Of a stretch of 64,000 nt of DNA, positions 35,671 through 46,500 are shown in pieces. This DNA comes from Leguminivora glycinivorella (Eukaryota > Arthropoda > Insecta > Lepidoptera > Tortricidae), in assembly GCF_023078275.1 (NCBI RefSeq), contig NC_062971.1, forward strand, positions 12,152,001 to 12,216,000. The letters are read 5' to 3'. Position 1 is the first letter of the stretch; each line of letters opens with the position of its first letter. The translations under genes and the position numbers were made by a program. The notes under the pieces were generated by a model. It was not told the DNA's origin. It saw nothing but the letters and a program-made list of their open reading frames with translations, and made no database searches.

Positions 35671-36565
35671 TGATTTTTTTGCTATCGTTGTGTCGAGAAA
35701 ATTGTTACCTACTAAGAGCGACGAGTATACACTATATTAACTCCTTAAACAGTTTTTTGAAACTTTTTCTGTATGAAGTGTAGAAAAAAACACCTTTTTC
35801 TACTCGTCGACTGTAATCTGTCAATTAGGACACCACAGACTAAACTATAAGTGCTAACTTTTCAGTGTTGGATACTCTATGGCAGTTCCTACTCAACTAT
35901 AATAATATATGTAATCTCATTATAGTTGACTTTAAGTTAACTGTAATAATTTCAAAAATAGAACATCATACAATTTCTATACTAATTTGCGATACCTGGC
36001 AAATTTTTCTGCATCTGAAATACATTTTTTTTTATTTGTCGCGTTATCGGCCAATCAGAGACGGTTATTACAAACAATTGGTTGCTAGGTAATTCGATGT
36101 TGATACAACGGTGAACGACGCTATTAACATTAATTTAAACTTGCATGAATGATGATATTTCCGTCCATTGATGATGATGATGACTCGTAGAAAAAGTATT
36201 GTATACAATAGTGATATAATTATGCTTTTCACTCTCGTATGTACCGTACTATTAGGCCACTCAGCAAAGCTTCGTGGCCTAAACATGGTACTCGACTGAA
36301 AAGCTTTGTATTATATCGCGATTGTATAAAATACTATTTTGATGCATCAAGCCGCCTACTTTATACACAAGTGGCCTACCTCGATGATTCCTCATGTATG
36401 CAAAGTTTTGCGTAATTTCCCCTAATTTGTCTCGTTTACCACAACCAATCCCAACCCAACGCTTTAGTGGACAGGACTCAGGCTCCAAGCTCCAGTCCCG
36501 AAAATTGAGCATAGCCTAATTAGTCTAGAGCCAATTTGGGCACAAGTCGTCTCCTTCACGATTTT
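35671..36565. other. Non-coding sequence between satellite and giant inverted repeat
   Basis: No gene recognised. GGCCACTCAGCAAAGCTTCG/TGGCC near 36254 forms a small hairpin. AT-rich with an (ATG)n patch near 36165. Confidence 0.35.
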
Positions 36566-37455
36566 CGTCGACATCTCTTCTAAATACCTAAAACAGGTAT
36601 GCATATGTTCCTCGTTCTCTCCAGATTACGAATTGACCTGTTTTAGTTTAAGGAGGGGGGACGGGTCGAGAAAAAGGGGGGAAAGATGGCGACCGACCAT
36701 CATAGATATTTATTCACATCTCGAGTCCTATGGCATCAATCTGTTCATGCGAGGTGTCATTTGAAAGCTTATTAAACCTACTTTAATTGTTTTCAAATAA
36801 CTATACTCATAAAAGTAACCGTTTACGAAATATTTGAAAATATGTGTTTTTTTATCGCGCATGAATTGCACAAGTACTAGTAAAAAATGCGTCTAACTCA
36901 ATAAACAATAACTTTAGCGCAATTGATGTTATTATAAAATTTTTGCGTCTATTCATGCTCTTTCTAAAAATGTAAGTTTCATTGGTTTATGATAATATAA
37001 AACCATGTAATTACGAATTTGGTTTAGCAGGAGTCACTCTGCCCGGTCGCATAAATGGGCGCTAACCGTAGTAAAGTATTCAATATTTTTGAGGTCCTAT
37101 TTTACGGATCCATATGTGAGAGGTATCGTTTGAAAGATAATTAAACCTACTATAATTGTTTACACATAACTATAGTCATAAAGGTAGCTGTTTACAGAAT
37201 ATTTGAAAATATGTGTTTTTTATCGAGCATGAATCGCACAAGTACTGGTAAAAAATGCTTCTAAGTCAATAAACAATAACGTTACCGCAATTGATGTTAC
37301 TATAAATTTACGCGACTATTCATGAGCTTTCTATAAATATAAGTTTTATTGGTAAGTGATAATATTATAACCATGAAATTACGAATTTTGTTTCGTAGTG
37401 GTCACTCCACCGGTCGAATAAATGAGCGCTGACCGTAGTAAAGTATTCAATATTT

Positions 37456-37895
37456 TTAACCGACTTCAAAAAAGGAGGAGGTTCTCAATTCGACTGAATG
37501 TTTTTTTTTTATTTTTTTTTTTTTATTTTTTTTTTGTATGTATGTTATTCGATATCTCCGAGAATCGTGGACCGATTTTCAAAATTTTTTTTTTGATCGA
37601 ACCGGTATAACCCCGAGATGGTCCCATTGGCACCAAGTCAGGGTCTGATGATGGGATCCTGGAGAAATCGAGGGAACTCTTCAAATGTTATAGGCACATG
37701 TAATGTTTTTAGTCTATTTTTCAAAGGTACACCAGTATTTACGTCTGATGGTAATAATTTTATGTGGCTGAGCTGATGATGGAAGGTCAACTCCTCAATG
37801 GTTAGGAGTTTAAGGATAATTCTTTCACTACTGTACATGTATTCGGACTGATACATATAATATCATTAGGAACCACTAAAAATCAACAAATAAAT
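37456..37895 (+). repeat. Lepidopteran interspersed repeat inserted in the giant inverted repeat
   Basis: Begins AACCGACTTCAAAAAAGGAG GAGG, followed by long T-rich runs, ATCTCCGAGAATCGTGGACC and ACCCCGAGATGGTCCCATTG. This head sequence recurs widely in Lepidoptera. It is present only in the left arm of the 36566-41106 repeat, so it inserted after the inverted structure arose. Confidence 0.65.
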
Positions 37896-38290
37896 AAACT
37901 TTTTAACAAAAAATAAAACCGCCTTCAAAAATAAGCGCGTTACAAAACACGGAGAAACTAAAAAGCCAAAAATAATAAACCTTTCAATTCAGATTTCTTA
38001 TCGTATTGCAATAAGCTAAACATCCAAATTATAAACAAATCAATTATTTTTGGAGTCGGTACCAGCCTGTGTATGGTTGGGTGGGGCAAACAGGCAATAG
38101 CAAGGCGACGTACAGGTCTGGTACCGACTACAAAAATAATTGATTTGTTTATAATTTGGATGTTTAGCTTATTGCAATACGATAAGAAATCTGAATTGAA
38201 AGGTTTATTATTTTTGGCTTTTTAGTTTCTCCGTGTTTTGTAACGCGCTTATTTTTGAAGGCGGTTTTATTTTTTGTTAAAAAGTTTTTA
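37893..38290. mobile_element. Foldback with about 170-bp near-perfect arms
   Basis: The left arm AACTTTTTAACAAAAAATAA through TGATTTGTTTATAATTTG-complement to GGAGTCGGTACCA is inverted in 38120-38290. The 60-bp loop has CAGCCTGTGTATGGTTGGGT and GGCAAACAGGC. Arms differ at very few positions. Adjoins the preceding repeat, possibly as one compound insertion. Confidence 0.75.
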
Positions 38291-39867
38291 AGTTCCTATC
38301 TTACGGATCCATATGTAAGAGGTATCATTTGAAAGCAAATTAAACCTACTATAATTATTTTTGAATAACTATAGTTATAAAGGTAGCAGGTTACAAAATA
38401 TTTGAAAACATGAGTTTTTTTTCGAGCATGAGTTGCACATATACAGATAAAAAATGCTTCTAACTTAATAAACCATAACTTTACCGCAATTAATGTTGTA
38501 TAAAATGTACACGAAATTTTATGCGCTTTCTAAAAATATAAGTTTTATTGGTGTATGATAATATATGACCAAGTAATTACGAATTTGGTTTAGCAGGGGT
38601 CACTGCTCCCTGTCACGATATTGGGTGCTGACTGACCGTCGCCAAATTTTCTACATTACTCAGATCCTATTTTACTGATAAATTTGTGAGAGGTATCATT
38701 TGAAAGCATATTATGCGTACTATCTTTATTTCTTATACTTCAAGTCGAAACTGTAGAAGTTTACAAAATATTTGATTAGTAATATGTGTATTTTACTGTG
38801 TATGAATAGCATTGGCATTGATAAGACACGCTTCTAGCTCAATAAATTATAGTTTTCCGCAATTGATATAATAACAAAATAAACGAAAAATGTATGACTT
38901 ACACAAAAAATAAGTTTGGTTTGTATTTCATAAACAATTAATTTTAATTTGTTCAGCTCACCTACTGCGCACCATTATATAAATGGATGTCGACCGTCGT
39001 TGCCTTTTTTCATGATTTTTCAGACTTTATTTCACTGATCGTATATTCACAATAAATATAATTTATCACGTATCGAATTTACTTATATACTTAATTGATC
39101 AGTAAAATAAAATCTGTAAAATGATGAAAAAATTAAGGCAACGGCGGTGGACATCCGTTTATATGACGATGGACCGTGCGCAGTGGGTATGGTGGACAAA
39201 TTAACATTAATTGTTTAAGCAAAACTAACAAAACTCATTTTTTGTAAAGGCCATACATTTTGCGATTCATTTCGTTATTATATCAATTGCGGAAAAATAT
39301 AATTTATTGAGCTAGAAGCATGTTTCACTCGTATCAGTGCGAATGCTATTCATACACAGTAAAAATACACATATTGTCAAATATTTTGTAAACTTCTACA
39401 ATTACGACTAAAATTATTAAAAAGTAACGATATGGCGCATAATATTCTTTCAAATGATACCTCTCACAAATTGATGGCTAAAATAGGATCTGATAAATAC
39501 ATAAAATTAGGCGACGGTTAGCACCTATTTACGTCACGGGGATGCAGTGACACCTGCTAAACCAAATTCGTAATTACTTGGTTGTATAATATCATACATC
39601 ATTAAAACTTATATTTTTAGAAAGCACATGAAATGTCCTGTAAATCTGATAATAACATTATTTGCGGTAAAGGTATTGTTTATTGGTCATGCACCAAGAT
39701 ACAATCTTAAAAATTATGAAAACGGCAACGAAAATGGTCATCCATGTATATTACGGTGCGCAGTGAGTATGATGGATAAATTAACATTAACTGTTTATGC
39801 AATACTGACATCTTGACGTCTTGTTATATTTCTTGCACCTATTAGCTCTTATTGATCTCTGTTTGGC

Positions 39868-39968
39868 CCAAAGGTTAGCTGGTAGAGAATGCCTTTTGGT
39901 ATTAAGTTCGCCTTTTGTACATTTTTTTTTACTGTGCAATAAAGTTTAAATAAATAAATAAATAAATA
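39868..39968 (+). repeat. LINE 3' tail inserted in the right arm of the giant repeat
   Basis: GGTTAGCTGGTAGAGAATGC, CGCCTTTTGTACATT, GTGCAATAAAGTTTAA and (ATAA)n. Absent from the matching place of the left arm. Same family as 13994-14096. Confidence 0.65.
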
Positions 39969-41106
39969 AAACTTATTATTTGAAAAGGTCATACATTTCG
40001 CCGTTTATTTTGTTATTAAGTATATCAATTGCGGAAAAAATATAATTCATTGAGCTAGACTAGAAGCATGTTTTACTCACATCGGTTCCAATGCATATTT
40101 TCAAATATTTTGTTAGCTACTGCAGTTACAACTAAAATTATTGAGAACTTATGATATTTAGTACGCATAATATGCTTTCAAAAGATTCCTGTTAAATAAA
40201 ATAGGATCTGAAAAATATAGAAAATTTGGCGACGGTCAGCATCCATACGTGGCCGGGCGCTGTGGCCCCTACTTAACCAAATTTGTAATTACTTAGTTAT
40301 ATAATATCATACACCAATAAAACTTATGTTATTAGAAAGCGCATGAAATTCCGCGTAAATCTCATACTAACATCAATTCCGGAAAAGTTGTTGTTTATTG
40401 ATTTAGAAGCATTTTTTACCAGTAGGTACTTGTGCGACTCATGGTCTATAAAACACATATTTTCAAATATTTTCTAAACAGCTACCTTTATGACTATAGT
40501 TATGTATAAAAAAATATAGAAGGTTTAATTAGCTTTAAAACGATACCTCTCGCATATGGATCCGTAAAATAGGACCTCAAAAATATTGAATACTTTACTA
40601 CGGTCAGCGCCCATTTATGCGACCGGGCAGAGTGACTCCTGCTAAACCAAATTCGTAATTACATGGTTTTATATTATCATAAACCAATGAAACTTATATT
40701 TTTAGAAAGAGCATGAATAGACGCGATACTTTTATAATAACATCAATTGCGGTAAAGTTATTGTTTATTGAGTTAGACGCATTTTTTACTAGTACTTGTG
40801 CAATTCATGCGCGATAAAAAAACACATATTTTCAAATATTTCGTAAACGGTTACTTTTATGAGTATAGTTATTTGAAAACAATTAAAGTAGGTTTAATAA
40901 GCTTTCAAATGACACCTCGCACGAACAGATTGGTGCCATAGGACTCGAGATGTGAATAAATATCTATGATGGTCGGCCGCCATCTTTCTCCCCCCTTTTT
41001 CTCAACCCGTCCCCCCCTCCTTAAACTAAAACAGGTCAATTCGTAATCTGGAGAGAACGAGGAACACATCCATACCTGTTTTAGGTATTTAGAAGAGATG
41101 TCGACG

Positions 41107-41625
41107 ACTTTTTGTAAAAGAGGTCGTTTGGTCCCTGACTAAATGAGCAACACCTGTGAATATCGTGAGTCTTCGATCCAGTCGCGACGAAGTAGTACTA
41201 GCAGCACATACACAAACTAAAAGTAAAAGTCATCAGAATCAATTTTCTTAACTACTAGGGACTGAGAAATTCTAAACTTTCAACGAGCAATAAGTGACAT
41301 TCATTGTGGGGTGGGGTATCAGAATACCACCGTAAACGTAAATCAGTGCAACAATGTTATGTTAAATGTACCAGGACATTATAAAATGAAAGCTGTGATG
41401 AATTGCGGTACGATGTATCAATGACGTAACCCTGCGATACCAAAGAACTAGGAGCACAGTACAGGGGAAGAGCTTCTATAACTTTTAGACGACGCTGTTG
41501 TATACCATAAAATTAAATAATTAATTGCATAAATTATTTTGATCAAATTGTTTCCGTATGATTATGCTAGATTATGCTATAATTTTAATAATATACTTTT
41601 GTATAACAATTTAATACGTTCACTT
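41107..41625. other. Right flank of the giant inverted repeat
   Basis: Contains a satellite-like scrap near 41170-41200 (GATCCAGTCGCGACGAAGTA), echoing the unit at 32178-35670. Otherwise no gene or repeat recognised. Confidence 0.35.
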
Positions 41626-41740
41626 GCGCCATCTATTTTAAACAGCGGGAACTACTTCGTTACACTAGTTGTTATCGTATCCGTAAATTTGTATTCGGGC
41701 ACTAACTTTCATGGTTCTCGAAAACCTAAATAGATGGCGT
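41626..41740. mobile_element. Possible short MITE with CGCCATCTATTT ends
   Basis: GCGCCATCTATTT at the left is inverted as AAATAGATGGCG at the right, about 115 bp overall. Weakly supported because only about 12 bp match. Confidence 0.4.
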
Positions 41741-42471
41741 TGTCCTACAAGAAGCGAAATTCATCAAACCTATTAAAGTAGTCAATTATGATACTGAATA
41801 GTTACTCAACGAATTCGACACAGGTGGGATTTTTATTTCTGACCTATAGATAATAATTCTGTGTTATAGTCATAGCACAAACTTTTCTCAGTTTGTTATT
41901 TTGTGCCTGTGACTGTGAGTAGGAATTAAAGTCCAGTTTTTAGGTTGAAAGTTTCGCTCTCTCATTAAGCAAAATGTAACAGTTTTCGGACACAACAAAG
42001 TAGCTTGCAGATAAATAAATAACACCAAGTAGAAAAATGTTCAAACCCGTGTCTTTGTATAGTAAAGAGAATGGATATATGTATTCTCAATATATGTATA
42101 CTGTATATGTTTTCGCCTTTTATAAGGTAAACTACAATAAAAAAGCAGTTGTTATTAGCGGATAGTTGGTATGTGAGTAGACATCAAAACCATTTGCAAT
42201 CTATTCTACAGATTTATTTAAACTTTTAAGAGATTTTGTATACATAAATATCCAATAAAAATATTATACACTTTTAGTCGTTTCTTACAAAATGATAATA
42301 GAGAAAGAAATATGAGATTCATGAACATCAGTAAATAACATTGCGTTAGGACGGATTTTTTTATATTTTTTTCTTACACTAATGTCACACTTTTATTTAT
42401 ATCAATGTCTTTTACAGTAAAATTGGTTTGCGGGCATTTTAAAAACGCTCAGTCAATAATGAGTTAAGAGT
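41741..42471. other. AT-rich sequence, nothing recognised
   Basis: No coding frame or repeat recognised. An AATAAA on the - strand near 42391 is possible but far from the membrane-protein gene stop. Confidence 0.4.
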
Positions 42472-42792
42472 TACAGATGTAGTGCGAAAAGGGTTTCCTT
42501 CGTATTTTACCGGAAACGTTCGTATTTGTCATGCTAGTTCTGTCAATGTCAGTTCATCTTGTACTGAGACTAAGGGTCCCCCCACATCTAGCGTCTCGCG
42601 AGCGTCGCGTCGGGCCAACTGTATGGAAAAAGACGTTGCGCGTCGACGCGGCGTCAGGCTTTGCCCATACAGTTGGGCCGACGCGACGCTCGCGAGACGC
42701 TAGATGTGGGGGGACCCTAACTGAAATAGCATGACACGTTTGGACGTTTTCGTAACAATAGGAAGGCAAATCTTTTCGCACTATATCTGTAA
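42472..42792. mobile_element. 321-bp foldback MITE
   Basis: TTACAGATGTAGTGCGAAAA at the left end is inverted at 42772-42792 with one difference. The arms pair again strongly around AGGGTCCCCCCACATCTAGC and GTCTCGCGAGCGTCGCGTCG, meeting at a short centre near 42640. The GC-rich core in an AT-rich region is distinctive. No coding capacity. Confidence 0.75.
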
Positions 42793-43505
42793 TTAAATAT
42801 TGTCTACTAGTCTAATAAATGCTGACTATTGTCAAGTTTAATTGCCTTACTTATCTCATTTTATATTATGTATAATTCACATAGTGTTAAATTATGCTAA
42901 TAGGTATAATCTTTCACAAATACATAAATACAGTATAAAGTAACATTAAAGGACGGACAAAGAAGTCTTTAGATTTTTTTAAAGTACTGAATAGTAAGAA
43001 TTATTATCTTAGCTACAACTTGTCAAGTAATTTTGATAAGCCTGCCAATTTGCCAGTGACTTGTCGTACCGCTAACGCCGTCTAACGGATAATGTGATAC
43101 TTGTACTTCACAAAAATATAGACAATGCTGAAAGATAAACCGCTTACAGTAACTTGAAACAATCAAGATTACTAGAAAGCACATTATTTAATGTATGTAT
43201 CATCATCATCATATATATGGTCTTGGAATGCGAAGTTCGATATTACTAACGCCATCTAACGGCTATATTTCAAAAAATGTATTCAAACTAATCAAACAAT
43301 AAAATTCATATTACGCTAAGTTTCCATGGCAAGCCATGGCAAAACTGTCTTGTTTTACCTGTGTGTATGATGTCTGCTTGCAGCAAATTGCCCTGGTTAA
43401 CTACAACAACAGATCCCATACTGAACAGGCAGTATGTAAGTGGCCTTACTCCAAAGTTTGTGCAAGAGTAGCATACACAGACTTTTGTGCCAAAATGTCT
43501 TGGAA
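42793..43505. other. 3' flank of the membrane-protein gene
   Basis: Probably includes its 3' UTR on the - strand. Two 'GCCATCTAACGG' motifs (near 43078 and 43251) suggest decayed MITE ends. No clear poly(A) signal singled out. Confidence 0.35.
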
Positions 43506-43592
43506 TTATTCTTCAACCAACATCTCTATATTAGGCGATTGCATTTCTAAAATTATTTGATACTGGGACAGGACACACAGCCAACAGTAGAT
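43506..43592 (-). CDS. Membrane-protein gene, last exon
   Basis: 28 codons and TAA: IYCWLCVLSQYQIILEMQSP, then NIEMLVEE. Acceptor CACATCTTCATTTCAG. Completes the fourth membrane segment begun in exon 4. It follows a 2367-bp intron full of transposon remains. Confidence 0.82.
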   Translation of the reverse strand: MYCWLCVLSQYQIILEMQSPNIEMLVEE

Positions 43593-46500
43593 CTGAAATG
43601 AAGATGTGAAAATATTAATTTTGAAACTAGTTCAGAATAATGTAATAATAATGTTACTTGATAGCGTAAACGACACGGAAAATGTTTGTAATTGTTGTTA
43701 TTCAATTTTTTCATATTATTATTCACCTTACATTGCATGTCTGAGTGGTGTCAAGAAATGTACTAAAACAAAAGACATTACTACAACAATTAAAAAGTTA
43801 AAATGGCAATGGGCAGGTCACACAATAAGAGGGAAAGAAAAGTGGTCTAAAACGATAATGTACTGGTTCACTAAATACAAAAAGAGGAAACGTGGCAGGC
43901 CAAGAAGAAGATGGGAAGATGAGATAAAGCATGCAGCAGGAAGTTCCTGGACTACAATAACAAAAGACAGAGACAAATGGAAGGAGTTAGGGGAGGCCTT
44001 TGCCTACAAAAGGCATACAGACAAAAACTAGGAAATATAATATATTATGAATGTCAACAACAAAATGAAATGTAACAAAACGTCTGAAATAAAGGCTATT
44101 TTATTTTATTTTTTATTACATTGCATGTCTACTCATGGTAGAAACTTAAGAGCTCTCATTCATATTCATATAGGTGTTTTTGTGATAATTGCTAAAACAG
44201 GGCATCTAGCCAAGAGGCCAATTGTTTATGCTCCAAGCTCCATAGCAAAAGAAACTCCAATGTTTCTGTCACACTATTAAGAAGAGTGATAAAGAAATAT
44301 GACCACATTTGCTACTGCTTGATCAATTGGTATCATGGCTAAGGCCTCTGGTATATATTTTTTATAGTTATTGTATTGTTATAAGTAATATAAGTAGTGT
44401 CCCTTATTTAACCTCATGTACCTATTTTTTTAACCCTTAAATGCATGGTGTAGGATGCATCCTACATAACCAAAACATGGTTAGTGTTTGAAATCTAGAT
44501 AAGTATGTATTATGTTTGACATTTAGAGTCATTTGCACCTCTAAAGTAATTTTAGACTTTTTTTTGTATTTGTATTTTTTATAAAGTATATGATGTTTTT
44601 TTTTTAGAAAGTATATGAAAAAGGAGTGGAAGGGTCAGTTGGTAGTGGAAGACCTAGGCGAACTTTTCTTGAGCAAATCGGGGAAATATTGCAAAAAGGC
44701 CAGGTCAGAAGTACTCGAAACCGACGAGCGTGTATGAGAAACGTTATGAAAGTGAGTGAAGCGAAAGTGGTTTGTCAGGATCGTAGTAAATGGAAATCCG
44801 TGATCTCTGCCTACCCCTCTGGGAAACAGGCGTGATTGTATGTATGTATGTGTATTTTTTATATTTAGTGTAGTTCTTGGTTGTAATTCGACATTTAGAG
44901 ACCTTCTACATCTCTAATTAATTGTATAGAGTTAACTTTAGTTAGAACTTAGAATTAGTATAATAATAGTATCAATTGTAATTTCAATTTAATTTTAAAT
45001 ATTTTCTAAATATGTACATGTGACGTGTAAAAGTGCCCCTGTGGCCTATTTGCTGAATAAATTATTTTTGATTTTTGATGTTCTTGTATGATTTAGCAAG
45101 AACAACTAACGCATTTTCACATTTATTAACGATTTGTTGGTAAAACTGAATATAAAAAAAGTTATGAATGTTTTTAACCCAAATGGCGGCAATTTAGAAA
45201 AAGTTGAATATTGAAGGTTTTCTTCGACTGTGTTTAGTGGTTTTTAACTAAGTAAGTAATTATTTTCTATTACAATTCTGTAACTCATTTCATAACGATT
45301 TTACTTTTACAAACTTTAATTAAGGTCTCAGCCAGAAAGTAAAGAATATTTACATATTTGATCTTGTAGGATCTAGCCTACATTATGCACTCCCGGCACT
45401 TAGCTATTACTATCGGCACTATCATCATAATATTGGATTGTCACGTGATATACACACGTGTGCAAAATTTCAGCTCAATTGGTTAAAGATAACTGCCTCA
45501 AAATTGAGTTGCAAGATTCCACCCGAACAAATATAGGTACATATTTAAATATTTACATATAGTTACAGTGCAAATTAAATAAAAGCTTTTAAAAAACGCG
45601 AAACCTGGTTTTGGTTGCATGGGAGTGCATCATTTGGGAAACGACGTGTTATTATATTAATTACGTATATTACAAGCACATAATTTCGTAAATGTTTAAT
45701 TCGTACCTACAAACATTGCGGATTTCAGATGTGTCATAGGCCGTGTATAGTATAGGGCTATTTGATTTTGCGGGGAGTGCATAATGTAGGATGTATCCAC
45801 ATTTTGGATAGTAGTACAAAATTCACCCAAATTATGTCTTTAGATTTTTTTTCGTATTTTTCTCGTGTTTTTTACGCCATTAGGTATCCACATTTTTTTT
45901 TTGAATTGGAAAAAAAAAATCATGCATTTAAATTAAATTAAAGTGACTCCATTACTTACATTGTAAGCCATGAACAGGAAATCAACCAGGGCAGCAAATG
46001 TTGCATCCAACTGTAACATAAAGAAATAATATTATGAATTAAATAAACTATGCACACAAAAAACCAATTTTTTTTTATTATATGGGAAGTTCCATAGACC
46101 TCTGCAACTGGGCCTTAATTTGCATTTTTATACAAGATACACAATAGATATTAGCCAATCTGCCTGCAGTCAGGGGTGCAACACTGGGCTTTTTGGGGAA
46201 ACTCAGGAAGGCTCCGCTTTGAGCAATTATTAGGGTTAGCAAAACTTAAATGTCATAAGGTTCTTGGGTAAATCTGCTATTTGCTGTCTTTGTAATTTTG
46301 TCCCATCACACAAACAACAAAAGTAATGTAGTACAAACTACATTAATTTTGCCAGAACTCTTCAACATTATGTTATTTGTTTATAACTGTTATAAAAATG
46401 TTTGCTTGAATATTATAAATATCATAAAACCAGGTGAAAAGTGACCCAAGTAACTATATCCATAGCAACAAGGGACACAAAGAAGATGAATAATTAATAA

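Larger units (their letters stand above)
36566..41106. repeat. 4.5-kb giant inverted repeat built of about 370-bp units
   Basis: The outer ends CGTCGACATCTCTTCTAAAT (36566) and its complement ending at 41106 match, and the arms stay alignable to a centre near 39070. Within each arm a unit of about 370 bp recurs. It is marked by GAGGTATCATTTGAAAGC then AATTAAACCTAC, AAATATTTGAAAATATGTG, CAATAAACAATAACTTTA and AAACCAAATTCGTAATTAC. Left unit marks are near 36751, 37119, 38319 and 38689; right marks, inverted, near 39459, 40170, 40530 and 40900. The left arm has an insertion at about 37456-38290. The right arm has a LINE tail and an internal duplication (compare 39130-39230 with 39715-39810). No coding capacity. 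Confidence 0.8.

Noticed and set aside
32178..35783. Long + strand ORFs with repeated CCRGEILSTQSRRSTRG-like peptides
   Set aside because: The repetition follows the satellite unit, frames switch between units and there is no consistent start or domain. They are by-products of a stop-poor GC-rich unit.
43336..43560. + strand 74-codon ORF
   Set aside because: It overlaps the last exon and 3' UTR of the membrane-protein gene on the other strand and has no motif of its own.
44608..44835. Host exon preceded by a T-run and AG
   Set aside because: The peptide looks like a retroelement C-terminus and no donor exon is visible upstream.
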